Below are positions 49,724 through 58,753 of a stretch of DNA of 64,000 nucleotides, piece after piece (position 1 is the first letter of the stretch; the number at the start of each line of letters is the position of its first letter). Source of the DNA: Bradyrhizobium sp. MOS002 (GTDB lineage Bacteria > Pseudomonadota > Alphaproteobacteria > Rhizobiales > Xanthobacteraceae); contig NZ_PYFX01000003.1 in the NCBI RefSeq assembly GCF_003020115.1, positions 1 to 64,000 on the forward strand. The letters are read 5' to 3'. A model generated the notes under the pieces. It searched no databases. It saw only the letters and a list, made by a program, of their open reading frames with translations, and was not told the DNA's origin. Made by a program: the position numbers and the translations under genes.

Positions 49724-52231
49724 CTACTTGTTCAGGCCGGCGGTAGGCGCGGCGCCGGGCGGTGTCGGAGCCACCGGCAAGGCCGAGACCACCGCCCCCT
49801 TGATCATGCGGTCGGTCCCCAGCGGCGATGAGGTGTCGACGCTTCCCCGCGTCACGAAATCCACAACGTCAAACGGGTATTCGACCGGATTGTCTGTGTG
49901 AATGAAGTGCCCGGTCTCCGGATAGATCTTCAGGATCGGCCGATTCCCCGCATTAGTCATGCGCGTCATGAAGGGCGTGATGGCGTCGCGTCCGAGGTCC
50001 GTGAGCCCGTTGAATGCCGGCGTCGGGATAAACGGTTCCTTGTCGCCGAATGCGAGGAAGATCGGCGCCTTTATCTGCGTGAGCCGCTCGTACAGGTTCT
50101 TCGGATCATCCTGCTGCAGCTCCGCGCCGATTGTATAGACGTCGTAGATAAAGATGTTGCACCACTGCTCCAGCTCCTTCGGATTGCCCTTGGTCAGCCC
50201 GACGCGCTGCTCGGTATGGAGGCGGGCATATTCGCTGTCGCTGAAGAAATAGCCGCTTTTGGCGGCCGACACCGCGCCGGTCTCCGGGTCACGCTTCTTG
50301 AAGTAGAAGAAGTCCCGGATGTTCTGCTCGTCACGCGCCTTCTCCGCGGCGAGGATCCCGGTCTGGTCCCAGGTCGCCTTCCACTTGTCGAAGTCATGAT
50401 CGAAGGCCGGGTCGAACAGCGGCGCCTTTTTGCCTTTTGCGATGGTGATCTCGCGTGGATATTCCTCGAGACCTGACGGCGCCTCCAGCGCCAGGCCCTG
50501 GACTGCATCCGGCCAGGTCAGGGCATAACCCATCACGAACTGACCGCCGAGCGAATGGCCGAGATAATACGCCTTCTTGACGCCGAGTTGGTTGACGACG
50601 AGGTCGTAGATGACCTCGCGCATGTCCTGCATCGTGCGTGCCGGGCTCTTGTCGAGATTGCCGGGTCCGGACATGCCGTAATGCGGCAGGTCGGGCACGA
50701 TCACGCGAAGGCCGCTGCGCAGCGCATACTGCATGATGTTGCCATAGTGACCGCCGAAAGCGCCTTTGCCATGGATGACGACGAGGACCTTCGGATCCTT
50801 GTCCGTGCCGGCATATTCATCCATGTAGCCGATCTGCCAGGAACTGCCGCCCTTGTCTTTGGCATTGGCGTATTTGACTGGATAGGGATAGGTCACGAAC
50901 TCTTTCCAGAACGACTTTTTGGGGTCGATGTTCTCGGCGACGCCGGGCACGCGATAATTCTTGTCAACGAATTTCTGCGCGCGGTCGAGGCTCGCCACAT
51001 CATCCATGAAGGCAACGAACTTCGGGTCATTCTTGCGCTGGTTGATGATCGGAAACACACCATAATGGGCGACCGGGCTTTCCTGAGCGATAAGGTCTGC
51101 ACCGGGCACGCGGTCGACAGCCTTCTGAGCCAGCTTGAAGTTCAGCCACAGATCGTTGGTGATGTGCATCACCAGCGTGCGCGCCTGGATGCGGCCGAGA
51201 TAAGCATTGATGTTGTGCGTTTCGCCGACACGGTTACGCCAGACCAGGTCGACCGCATCGTAAAGCTTGGCACGGTTAACGACGTTCAACGCCGCCTTTT
51301 CGTTCGGGGGGTCCCAATAAAAGATTTCGGGCTGGACGGCCCCCCAATTCTGGGTCGTACGGAAGGCAAAGTCATAGCCCGTCATGCCAAGGATCGACCA
51401 GCCGAACGCCACGCCCGGCATCGGATGCTTCTCCTTGGGCAGCTTGTAATAATCACCCTTCGTTTCCTGCCACACCGGATCGGATTCGATCGCTGCCGTC
51501 ATCATCTGGAATGTCCAGTTGCCGACGGGATCCTCGCCATCCGACTGCGTGGTGCCGCCGATCGGCATCAGTGCGCCGATATATTCGGGATGCATCACGC
51601 CCCAGACGTAGGTCTGCGTGCCGCCCATGGAAACGCCGGACACCAGCGCAACGCGCGCGACCTTCAGCCCGTCGCGCAGCATCCGGTAATTGGCCTGGAC
51701 CATGTCATAGTAGCTATACTGCGGAAACTTTACGCCGAGACCGTCCGACGGTTTGCTGGCGCCCCAGGTTCCGAGGGGATCGACCATGATGACGTAGTAG
51801 CGATCCGTATCGATCGGCCGGCCCGGGCCAATAATTGGCACGGTGCCTGACAAGGCTGCTCCTTTGACCCACTGCTCGTACATGTCGGTGGCATCGCCGG
51901 AATAATACGAGTTGATGACCACGGCATTGGTGATCTCACCGGCGGCGTTGCGCCGCGGCGTACCGACCGCGATATAGGCGGTGTGCAATTTCCCGACGCC
52001 AAGCGATTCGAGCGTGACGCCGCCCTCGCCGCCATTCTCCCACTTCGAGGGATCAGCGAGATCGTACTTGCCGCCAAGTCGGAAATTCGCGATCTCGTAG
52101 GTCTTCTTCAGCCCGTCATGCTGCATCTGCGACGAGCGGCGCGTGAAGGGCTGCGCGACCGCGATGGATGTCCCGATCAACAGCAACAGCAGGCTGATGA
52201 GATACCGCCGCATGACATGTCTCACGAGCAT
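49724..52231 (-). CDS. Exported protein with two alpha/beta-hydrolase domains (835 aa)
   Basis: A signal peptide (LISLLLLLIGTSIAVAQ) is followed by two hydrolase domains in one chain. The first is homoserine-acetyltransferase-like, with YIAVGTPRRN, INSYYSGD and the elbow SGVSMGGTQ (Ser201). The second has VLVVIHGKGAFGGHYGNIM and elbow LGHSLGGQFV (Ser560), and ends with KIYPETGHFIHTDNP. Both halves keep nucleophile and His motifs, so both may be active in the periplasm. It is the first gene of a minus-strand operon; a FixK-like box lies about 68 bases before its start, shared with the divergent hydrolase gene. Substrate unknown. Confidence 0.88.
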   Translation of the reverse strand: MLVRHVMRRYLISLLLLLIGTSIAVAQPFTRRSSQMQHDGLKKTYEIANFRLGGKYDLADPSKWENGGEGGVTLESLGVGKLHTAYIAVGTPRRNAAGEITNAVVINSYYSGDATDMYEQWVKGAALSGTVPIIGPGRPIDTDRYYVIMVDPLGTWGASKPSDGLGVKFPQYSYYDMVQANYRMLRDGLKVARVALVSGVSMGGTQTYVWGVMHPEYIGALMPIGGTTQSDGEDPVGNWTFQMMTAAIESDPVWQETKGDYYKLPKEKHPMPGVAFGWSILGMTGYDFAFRTTQNWGAVQPEIFYWDPPNEKAALNVVNRAKLYDAVDLVWRNRVGETHNINAYLGRIQARTLVMHITNDLWLNFKLAQKAVDRVPGADLIAQESPVAHYGVFPIINQRKNDPKFVAFMDDVASLDRAQKFVDKNYRVPGVAENIDPKKSFWKEFVTYPYPVKYANAKDKGGSSWQIGYMDEYAGTDKDPKVLVVIHGKGAFGGHYGNIMQYALRSGLRVIVPDLPHYGMSGPGNLDKSPARTMQDMREVIYDLVVNQLGVKKAYYLGHSLGGQFVMGYALTWPDAVQGLALEAPSGLEEYPREITIAKGKKAPLFDPAFDHDFDKWKATWDQTGILAAEKARDEQNIRDFFYFKKRDPETGAVSAAKSGYFFSDSEYARLHTEQRVGLTKGNPKELEQWCNIFIYDVYTIGAELQQDDPKNLYERLTQIKAPIFLAFGDKEPFIPTPAFNGLTDLGRDAITPFMTRMTNAGNRPILKIYPETGHFIHTDNPVEYPFDVVDFVTRGSVDTSSPLGTDRMIKGAVVSALPVAPTPPGAAPTAGLNK

Positions 52232-52292
52232 GGCGAACTCCTCCGGCAGGCTTTGATTTTACCGAACGCTAGGAGCGTACGCGGCGCGACCC

Positions 52293-52306
52293 TTGATCTA
52301 GCGCAA
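52293..52306. promoter_or_regulatory. FixK2/FNR-like box between divergent hydrolase genes
   Basis: TTGATCTAGCGCAA matches TTGA-N6-GCAA. Its centre is about 67 bases from the ATG at 52366 and about 68 bases from the ATG at 52231, so one symmetric site could activate both directions. The first ten bases are identical to the box at 2645. Confidence 0.6.
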
Positions 52307-52365
52307 GGTAATTCGCACTGCCCGCGCGAGAGTCTTCAAACCGAATTACATGCCGGGTCGCCGCG

Positions 52366-53292
52366 ATGCCTTTCCTCACGCACGGCTCCTACCGGATCCG
52401 GTATGAGCTCGATGGTCCTGCGACGGCACCGGCCTACGTGCTGGTCAACGGACTAACCCAATATTCCGAACTGTGGACTGCTTATCGCGACGCGCTCATC
52501 GCACGGGGATTTCGCGTTGCGACATTCGATCTGCTCGGCCAGGGTGCCTCCGACAAGCCTACGCTTTTCATCAACCAGGACGACCATGTCCTTGCGTTGC
52601 ATCGCCTGATCGAAATGCTCGGTGAAGGTCCGGTCTTCCTCAGTGGAATCAGTTTCGGTGGCCTGATCGCGCTGCGCTACGCGATCGAGTATGGGAGGCG
52701 CCTCTCGGGTCTGGTGCCAATGAGTTGCTTTGCCGAGCTTTCGCCTCAACTCCTCCTGATCGGCAATGCACTACGCACCGGCTTGATTTTGGGTGGAACC
52801 GGTTATCTCCAGGATCTGCTGCTGCCGATGAATCTGTCCAATGAATGGTTGAGACCGCTGCTGGACAAGCTCGACGGGGTCAAGCGGCAGGGCTGGCTGG
52901 TCAATGACCTCTACGCGTTGCAGAACCTGATGGATTCGTTCCTCGACTTTCAGCCGCTGACGCCGCAACTCGCCTCGATCGCCGTCCCGACCATGATCCT
53001 GAACGGAGAGTTCGACTTCCTGACGCCGCGCGCCCTGCACGAGACGCTGCGGGTCGGAATCCCCAACAGCGCGCTCGTGATCATCCCAAGCGCCTATCAC
53101 GCTTTCACGTTGGAGAAGGGTGCGCTCACAGCCGACCTGCTCGCGCGCTTCGCCGATGACGTGCTGGCCGGACGCTGGCAAGGTAACAAAGCGGTCTGGA
53201 TTGCGCCCGAAGAACCTGGCGGTGAGCTCACTCCGTTTCCCGCCGGCTACGACCATCTGCGTGCCATCCCCGTCCAGAGGACCCAGGCATGA
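52366..53292 (+). CDS. Alpha/beta hydrolase, possibly PHB-depolymerase/esterase-like (308 aa)
   Basis: Cytosolic hydrolase with YVLVNGLTQYSELW (oxyanion region, about 24-37), DLLGQGASDKP, nucleophile elbow SGISFGGLI with Ser near residue 96, acid in LNGEFDFLTP and His in PSAYHAFTLEKG. It overlaps the start of the next gene. The neighbourhood of CoA-transferase, MaoC hydratase and a DUF3141 protein suggests short-chain acyl or polyhydroxybutyrate metabolism, but that is context only. A FixK-like box lies upstream. Confidence 0.87.
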   Translation: MPFLTHGSYRIRYELDGPATAPAYVLVNGLTQYSELWTAYRDALIARGFRVATFDLLGQGASDKPTLFINQDDHVLALHRLIEMLGEGPVFLSGISFGGLIALRYAIEYGRRLSGLVPMSCFAELSPQLLLIGNALRTGLILGGTGYLQDLLLPMNLSNEWLRPLLDKLDGVKRQGWLVNDLYALQNLMDSFLDFQPLTPQLASIAVPTMILNGEFDFLTPRALHETLRVGIPNSALVIIPSAYHAFTLEKGALTADLLARFADDVLAGRWQGNKAVWIAPEEPGGELTPFPAGYDHLRAIPVQRTQA

Positions 53293-53882
53293 GCGGACTT
53301 CTCGGACCACTCGACTCCGAAGGCCGCGTGCCGCACGGCCAGCAGACCCGTGTCGCCGCTTTCCTGATCTCGGCCCATGGCGCTCTCGCAAGGCAATTCG
53401 CCCTCGCCCTGCCGGCGAAGTTCGAGGCCGGCTGGCAGACAGAATTGAATGCTCAGTTCTACCGTGAGAGCGAAATTGTCTCGCTTCTGATGCGCGCAAC
53501 CGCATGGGTGCCGGATCTCGCCTTGGGCTATATGACGATATCCTGGGAGGCCGCCTGGCTTCCGATGCCGAACGAAGGCATTCCCGATCGCTCTCTCTGG
53601 CAAGCAGTCCACCTCGCCACGCTCGCGCATGCCGTCCACGCAGGGATCCGGCCAGCGGCGTTGCTACCGCTTGAGGCAAACCCGAATGACCCCTTCGTGA
53701 TGGCATTGCGCCGCATCGAGTTCGAGAGCGGACGTCTGTTGCAGGCACAGATCTTGTTCCTGAAGGGTCCCGACCAGTTACCCTTCCGCGACACCGTCAG
53801 CAGAGTCCTGGAAAGCCGACACACCGAACTGCGCAAGCTCTGGCATGACACGCTCGCGAGCCTGGGAATCGTGCGCGAATGA
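53289..53882 (+). CDS. Hypothetical protein (197 aa)
   Basis: ATG 53289 overlaps the hydrolase stop (ATGA), so translation is coupled. The product has no signal peptide or clear membrane helix. Recognisable segments are FLISAHGALARQFALALPAKF, SWEAAWLPMPNEGIPDRSLW and a C-terminal helical part (RHTELRKLWHDTLASLG). I do not recognise the family. Coupling to the hydrolase suggests a shared process. Confidence 0.7.
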   Translation: MSGLLGPLDSEGRVPHGQQTRVAAFLISAHGALARQFALALPAKFEAGWQTELNAQFYRESEIVSLLMRATAWVPDLALGYMTISWEAAWLPMPNEGIPDRSLWQAVHLATLAHAVHAGIRPAALLPLEANPNDPFVMALRRIEFESGRLLQAQILFLKGPDQLPFRDTVSRVLESRHTELRKLWHDTLASLGIVRE

Positions 53883-53891
53883 TGCGGAGCC

Positions 53892-53905
53892 TTGACGCAG
53901 ATCAA
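53892..53905. promoter_or_regulatory. FixK2/FNR-like box upstream of the CoA-transferase operon
   Basis: TTGACGCAGATCAA fits TTGA-N6-TCAA. Its centre lies about 74 bases upstream of the ATG at 53973, within a 90-base gap after the previous gene. The sequence AGCTGCG after it may overlap the promoter. It probably gives the CoA-transferase/hydratase genes their own low-oxygen promoter. Confidence 0.58.
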
Positions 53906-53972
53906 AGCTGCGTAACTTCCGCCCTCCAGCATCAATTGACAGCCATGCACGCGCCGACCGGAGTTCGTTCTC

Positions 53973-54620
53973 ATGAAGGCCATTTCCCTCGAAGAAGCCG
54001 TCGCAATGATCCCGGCCGGCGCGAGTGTCATGGTCGGCGGGTTCATGGGTGTCGGAACACCGGAGCGTCTGCTCGACGAGATCGTGCGCCAGAAGAAGAC
54101 CGGCCTGTCGTTGATCTGCAACGACGCGGCGATCCCCGGCAAGGGCGTCGGCAAGCTGTTCGATGCTGCGCTGGTCGCGCGATTGACCGCAACGCATATC
54201 GGTCTCAATGTGAAGGCACAGCAGCAGATGCTGGCAAACCAGATTGCCGTTGATCTGGTACCCCAGGGAACCTTCGTCGAGCGCATTCGTGCGGGTGGAT
54301 GCGGCCTGGGTGGAGTTTTGACGCCAACCGGCGTCGGCACGCTGGTTGCGCAGGGCAAGCGCGAGATCGAAGTCGACGGAAAGCCTTTTCTGCTTGAGAC
54401 AGCCTTGCGTGCACAGTTCGCGCTGGTTCACGCCTTCCTTGCTGACTACCTCGGCAACTTGGCGTACGCACTGACCTCGCGCAACTTCAATCCAGTCATG
54501 GCGATGGCCGCCGACACCGTGATCGTCACGGCGGAGAACATCGTGCCAGTCGGCGTGATCGCGCCCGACCACGTCGTGACCCCGGCGCCGCTTGTCGACT
54601 ACCTCATTACAAACGGGTGA
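53973..54620 (+). CDS. 3-oxoacid CoA-transferase, subunit A (AtoD/ScoA-like)
   Basis: 215 residues: start MKAISLEEAVAMIPAGASVM, CoA-transferase motif VGGFMGVGTPERLLD (about 21-35) and LICNDAAIPGKGVGKLF. The family I alpha subunit pairs with the beta subunit encoded five bases downstream to move CoA between acetoacetate or other short acids and succinyl- or acetyl-CoA. In a polyhydroxybutyrate-storing rhizobium this fits acetoacetate activation or release. Cytosolic. Confidence 0.92.
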   Translation: MKAISLEEAVAMIPAGASVMVGGFMGVGTPERLLDEIVRQKKTGLSLICNDAAIPGKGVGKLFDAALVARLTATHIGLNVKAQQQMLANQIAVDLVPQGTFVERIRAGGCGLGGVLTPTGVGTLVAQGKREIEVDGKPFLLETALRAQFALVHAFLADYLGNLAYALTSRNFNPVMAMAADTVIVTAENIVPVGVIAPDHVVTPAPLVDYLITNG

Positions 54621-54624
54621 CGAC

Positions 54625-55275
54625 ATGGATCCGCAGATCATCATCGCCCGGCGCGTCGCCAAGGAGCTTCGGAGCGGCGACCTCGTCAATCTCGGCATCG
54701 GTATCCCGACGCTGGTCGCGAACTACGTTCCAACGGACCTGAAAGTATTCTTCCAGTCGGAGAACGGCCTGATCGGAACGGGGCCTATCCCCGAGCAAGG
54801 CCTGGCGCACCCGACGCTAACGGACGCAGGGGGGCGGCCGATCAGTGCGCTGCCGGGTGCCTCGACCTTCGACAGCGCGATGTCGTTCGGGCTGATCCGC
54901 GGCGGCCATGTCGACGTCACGGTGCTTGGCGGCCTTCAGGTCGATGCCCATGGTCATCTCGCCAACTGGATGATCCCGGGCAAGATGGTTCCTGGCATGG
55001 GGGGCGCCATGGACCTCGTCAGCGGTGCCAAGCGGGTCATCGTCGCCATGCAGCACGCAGCAAAGGGCAAGTCGAAGATCGTTGCGAAATGCAGCTTGCC
55101 GCTGACCTCGGTGCGACCGGTGCATCTGGTCGTCACCGACATGGCTGTGATCGGCTTTGCCGCTGGCAGCGCGACGCTTCTTGAGACTGCGCCGGGCGTC
55201 ACGATCGGCGAAGTGATGGCTGCGACGGAAGCCGACCTCCTCGTCGGCGACCATGTCCCCGAGATGATGATCTGA
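54625..55275 (+). CDS. 3-oxoacid CoA-transferase, subunit B (AtoA/ScoB-like)
   Basis: ATG 54625 gives 216 residues; the longer frame from 54592 overlaps the partner gene. VNLGIGIPTLVANYVP (about 21-36) and FQSENGLIGTGPI, with catalytic Glu46 in SENG, define the beta subunit. Later motifs are NWMIPGKMVPGMGGAMDLV and CSLPLTSVRPVHLVVTDMAV. It forms the active heteromer with the protein encoded at 53973. It is followed after 11 bases by the MaoC-type gene. Confidence 0.93.
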   Translation: MDPQIIIARRVAKELRSGDLVNLGIGIPTLVANYVPTDLKVFFQSENGLIGTGPIPEQGLAHPTLTDAGGRPISALPGASTFDSAMSFGLIRGGHVDVTVLGGLQVDAHGHLANWMIPGKMVPGMGGAMDLVSGAKRVIVAMQHAAKGKSKIVAKCSLPLTSVRPVHLVVTDMAVIGFAAGSATLLETAPGVTIGEVMAATEADLLVGDHVPEMMI

Positions 55276-55286
55276 AGGTAAAGGAC

Positions 55287-55745
55287 ATGCGGATATTCGG
55301 CGACTTCAATGAGATAAGATCCGCGGTCGGCACCGAAATCGGCGCCAGCGACTGGATCGAGGTGACGCAGGACCGGATCAACAAGTTCGCAGAAGCGACC
55401 TGTGATGAACAGTGGATCCATGTCGACCGAGAGCGCGCGAGGACAGAAATGCCCGGCGGCACCACCATTGCCCATGGCATGCTGTCCCTGGCGCTGGCAC
55501 CGATGTTCATCCGCTCGGTGATGGGGTTGAAAGGCCTCCGAAACACCCTGAACTACGGCGCCGACAGGATCAGGTACCTTTCGCCGGTCCCGGCGGGCTC
55601 GAAGCTGCGCGGCCGTGTCAGCGTTGCTGAGACGGAGGACGTGCCTCCCGATGGGCTGCGCGTGAACTATCATCTGGTGATCGAGATCGAAGGCGGCAAA
55701 CGACCGGCCTGCGTCGCCGAGTTGATCGCCCTGCACTATCGCTGA
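55287..55745 (+). CDS. MaoC-family dehydratase, R-specific enoyl-CoA hydratase-like (152 aa)
   Basis: Single hot-dog domain with the hydratase-2 motif: Asp40 and His45 in CDEQWIHVD and IAHGMLSLAL (about 61-70). Members hydrate trans-2-enoyl-CoA to (R)-3-hydroxyacyl-CoA, the precursor of polyhydroxyalkanoate (PhaJ type). Last gene of the CoA-transferase operon, converging on fabI with 17 bases between the stops. The length is normal for the single-domain type. Confidence 0.9.
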   Translation: MRIFGDFNEIRSAVGTEIGASDWIEVTQDRINKFAEATCDEQWIHVDRERARTEMPGGTTIAHGMLSLALAPMFIRSVMGLKGLRNTLNYGADRIRYLSPVPAGSKLRGRVSVAETEDVPPDGLRVNYHLVIEIEGGKRPACVAELIALHYR

Positions 55746-55762
55746 GTCGCGTCCCATCCTTT

Positions 55763-56551
55763 TCAATCGATGATATGATACCCGCCATCAATATAGAGAA
55801 CGCTTCCCGTAATGAGCTTGGCGCCGTCGAGCGCGAGAAATGCAGTGGCGTTGCCGACGTCGTCAATGCTGACGAGACTGCGCGCCGGCGCCTTGGATTG
55901 CGCCTTGTCCATCAGTTCATCGAACTCGGGAATGCCTGATGCCGCGCGCGTGGCCAGCGGGCCGGGCGAAATCGCGTGCACGCGGATACCCTTCGGGCCC
56001 AGCTCGGCGGCGATGTAGCGCACCGAGGCCTCGAGCGCAGCCTTGGCTACACCCATCACATTGTAGTTCTCCACCACCATCTGGCTGCCGTAATAGGTCA
56101 TGGTGAACATGGTGCCGCCGTTTTTCATCAGCGGCTCGGCCAGATGAGCCATGCGCATGAAGGACCAGCAGGAGACCTCCATCGTCTTCAGAAACCCGTC
56201 GCGGCCGACGTCCACCACACGTCCGTGCAAGGCTTCCTTCGGTGAGAAGGCGATCGAATGCAGCAGGAAATCGAGCTGGCCCCAGTCCCTCTCGACGCGG
56301 GCAAACACCTCTTCGGTCTGCCCTTCCGTCATTACATCGAGTGGCATGAAAATAGACGCCTCAAGTGCCTCCGCAAGAGGCTCGACGTGCTTCTTCGCGC
56401 GGTCGTTCAGGTAGGTGACGGCGAGATCGGCACCAAGGGCGCGAAAGGCCTTGGCGCATCCCCATGCGATCGACTGGTCGTTGGCGATGCCGACGACGAG
56501 GCCTTTTTTCCCCTTCAGGGCAATCTTGGTATCCGGAAATACGGGGATCAT
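55763..56551 (-). CDS. fabI: Enoyl-[acyl-carrier-protein] reductase FabI
   Basis: ATG 56551 overlaps the ackA stop in ATGA, giving 262 residues; the longer frame to 56731 lies inside ackA. FabI hallmarks: [18 protein letters not shown] (about 18-35), the [13 protein letters not shown] loop, and catalytic Tyr-x6-Lys in [13 protein letters not shown]. It uses NAD(P)H to finish each round of fatty acid elongation. Its place at the end of an ackA-pta operon behind a FixK-like box is unusual for a housekeeping fabI. This is probably a second, condition-specific copy. Confidence 0.93.
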   Translation of the reverse strand: MIPVFPDTKIALKGKKGLVVGIANDQSIAWGCAKAFRALGADLAVTYLNDRAKKHVEPLAEALEASIFMPLDVMTEGQTEEVFARVERDWGQLDFLLHSIAFSPKEALHGRVVDVGRDGFLKTMEVSCWSFMRMAHLAEPLMKNGGTMFTMTYYGSQMVVENYNVMGVAKAALEASVRYIAAELGPKGIRVHAISPGPLATRAASGIPEFDELMDKAQSKAPARSLVSIDDVGNATAFLALDGAKLITGSVLYIDGGYHIID

Positions 56552-57762
56552 GACGCCCTCTCCTGTCGCTGATTGGTCGATGCTGTCTTCATCAGCAGCG
56601 ACACTGTGTGCTGCGCAATCATCAACTCCTCGTCGGTCGGAACCACATAGACTGGAATGCGACTGTCGGAGCCTGAGATCAGCTGTGCGTTGCGCGAATT
56701 CAGGGCCGGATCGAGCGTGACGCCAAGCCACGCGAGCTGGCCAACGACATGCGCGCGAATTGTCGCGGAATTTTCGCCGATGCCGGCCGTAAACACAAAC
56801 GCATCCAGCCCCTGCAGCGCCGCGGCAAGCATGCCGGCATTGAGGCCTATGCGATAGTTGAAATATTCGATCGCGAGTCTGGCTCGCGGATCCTCACTGC
56901 TCTCCAGCTCCCGCATATCGTTGCTGACGCCGGACAACCCTTTCAAACCGCAATCCCGATAAAGGAAGTTCTGGATGTTGGAGGCTGACATCCCCTTCTC
57001 GGAAATCAGATAGAGCACCACCCCGGGGTCGATTTGACCCGGGCGGGTTCCCATCGGAAGCCCGTCGAGAGCGGTGAAGCCCATGGTGCTTTCGACGCTT
57101 CGTCCCGCGCTGAGAGCGCACATCGAGGCGCCGCTTCCGAGATGAGCGACGATCACGCGCCCATTCGCGATTTTCGGCGCGACCCGTGGCAAGGTCTTCG
57201 CAATGTATTCGTAGGAGAGACCGTGAAAGCCGTAGCGGCGCACGCCTTCGGCATAGAGCTGATGCGGAATCGCATAGTGATCGGCGACCGGGCTGTGCGT
57301 ACGATGAAATGCCGTATCGAAACAGGCGACCTGGGGAAGCTGGGGGAAATTTGCGAGAATGGAGCGGATTGGCGCCAAATTATGCGGTTGATGCAGCGGT
57401 GCGAGCGCGATGAACCGCTCCAGCCGGGTCACGACACCATGATCGACTTGAATTGGCCGGTCGTAGTCCGGGCCACCGTGAACGACGCGATGACCGACAG
57501 CGATCGGGTGAATGCGTAGTTCGTCCCGCAACCAGGCGCCGGCGATGTCCATCGCAGCCGGCACGTCGGGCACGGCCTCGATTGGATAGGCGCGATCCGC
57601 CAGCGGATTGCCGGTGGATCCAGTCGCCCGCAAACGCGGGCGGCTGCCGATCCCATCCATCTGCCCTTTCAGCTGTCGCCGCAGTATTCCTTCGCCCTCG
57701 ATCGAGTAGACTTGGAACTTGACGCTGGAGGAGCCGGCATTGACCACAAGGATGGTGTCCAT
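56548..57762 (-). CDS. ackA: Acetate kinase
   Basis: 404 residues from ATG 57762; a GTG at 57771 would overlap the pta stop. Phosphate-binding [11 protein letters not shown] (residues 6-16), [15 protein letters not shown]-type region [23 protein letters not shown] and [13 protein letters not shown] are all present, so it is an intact acetokinase. It makes ATP and acetate (or propionate/butyrate) from the acyl phosphate produced by Pta. Second-last gene of the operon headed by the DUF3141 gene. Confidence 0.95.
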   Translation of the reverse strand: MDTILVVNAGSSSVKFQVYSIEGEGILRRQLKGQMDGIGSRPRLRATGSTGNPLADRAYPIEAVPDVPAAMDIAGAWLRDELRIHPIAVGHRVVHGGPDYDRPIQVDHGVVTRLERFIALAPLHQPHNLAPIRSILANFPQLPQVACFDTAFHRTHSPVADHYAIPHQLYAEGVRRYGFHGLSYEYIAKTLPRVAPKIANGRVIVAHLGSGASMCALSAGRSVESTMGFTALDGLPMGTRPGQIDPGVVLYLISEKGMSASNIQNFLYRDCGLKGLSGVSNDMRELESSEDPRARLAIEYFNYRIGLNAGMLAAALQGLDAFVFTAGIGENSATIRAHVVGQLAWLGVTLDPALNSRNAQLISGSDSRIPVYVVPTDEELMIAQHTVSLLMKTASTNQRQERAS

Positions 57763-57767
57763 GGCGT

Positions 57768-58730
57768 TCACGCGGCAATCGTTGGAGCACGCCGGCGCCG
57801 GGCATGGGCATACAGCGCGGCGACCGCGCACGAGGCCATCCGCGCGCGCGCCGAATCCGCGCGTGAGGTCAGGACGACCGGGACCCGGGCTCCGAGCACG
57901 ATGCCCGCACCGTCCGCCTTGGCGAAATAGGCGAGATTCTTTGCAAGCATGTTGCCGGCCTCCAGGTCGGGGACGACGAGGATCTGTGCCCGACCGGCGA
58001 CCTCGGACTTGATCCCCTTGATCCGTGCCGCCTCCACATCAATGGCGTTGTCGAAAGCCAGCGGTCCGTCGAGGATCCCTCCGGTAATCTGCCCGCGGTC
58101 TGCCATCTTGCAGAGTGCCGCCGCCTCGATCGTAGATGGAATTTTTGAGGTCACGGTTTCAACTGCAGACAGGATTGCCACGCGCGGCGATTTGCCGAAT
58201 CCCGCTTCCAAGTACAGGTCGATCGCGTTCTGGACAATGTCGCGTTTGGCGTCCAGATCAGGGAAGATGTTGATGGCCGCATCCGTCACGAAGATGGTCT
58301 CGGCATAGGCGGGCACGTCCATCACGAAGACATGGCTGATACGACGGTCGGTGCGCAGGCCTCCGGCCTTCGCGGTGACGGCGCGCATCAACTCGTCCGT
58401 ATGCAAGCTGCCCTTCATCAACAGCTCACCTCTGCCGGCGTGGATCAGCTCTACCGCCTTTGCGGCCGATTCATCACTATGCGCTGCGTCAACAACCTCG
58501 AACTCCGCGATATCGAGACCGAACGTAGACGCCGTAGTCCTGATCTTCGTCTCAGGGCCGACCAGGATCGGGCGGATGATGCCGGCCTGCGCGCTGTCGA
58601 CCGCGCCGCGCAATGAGCTTTCATCGCAGGGATGAACGACGATCGTCGGGGCTGCCGGCACGGCCCTAGCGGCCGCGATCAAGCGGTCGTATTTGCTTGG
58701 AGACTGTGCCTGCGATGTGTCGGCTGACAT
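57768..58730 (-). CDS. pta: Phosphate acetyl/butyryltransferase (Pta/Ptb family, 320 aa)
   Basis: Short-form phosphotransacylase without an N-terminal DRTGG or crotonase domain. Motifs are [42 protein letters not shown] and [14 protein letters not shown] (the PTA_PTB substrate region), then [14 protein letters not shown]. It converts acyl-CoA to acyl phosphate for AckA. The motifs alone do not separate acetyl from butyryl specificity. It sits 23 bases after the DUF3141 gene and five before ackA. Confidence 0.92.
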   Translation of the reverse strand: MSADTSQAQSPSKYDRLIAAARAVPAAPTIVVHPCDESSLRGAVDSAQAGIIRPILVGPETKIRTTASTFGLDIAEFEVVDAAHSDESAAKAVELIHAGRGELLMKGSLHTDELMRAVTAKAGGLRTDRRISHVFVMDVPAYAETIFVTDAAINIFPDLDAKRDIVQNAIDLYLEAGFGKSPRVAILSAVETVTSKIPSTIEAAALCKMADRGQITGGILDGPLAFDNAIDVEAARIKGIKSEVAGRAQILVVPDLEAGNMLAKNLAYFAKADGAGIVLGARVPVVLTSRADSARARMASCAVAALYAHARRRRAPTIAA

Positions 58731-58753
58731 GAGCCGGTTCCTTCCAGACAGTG

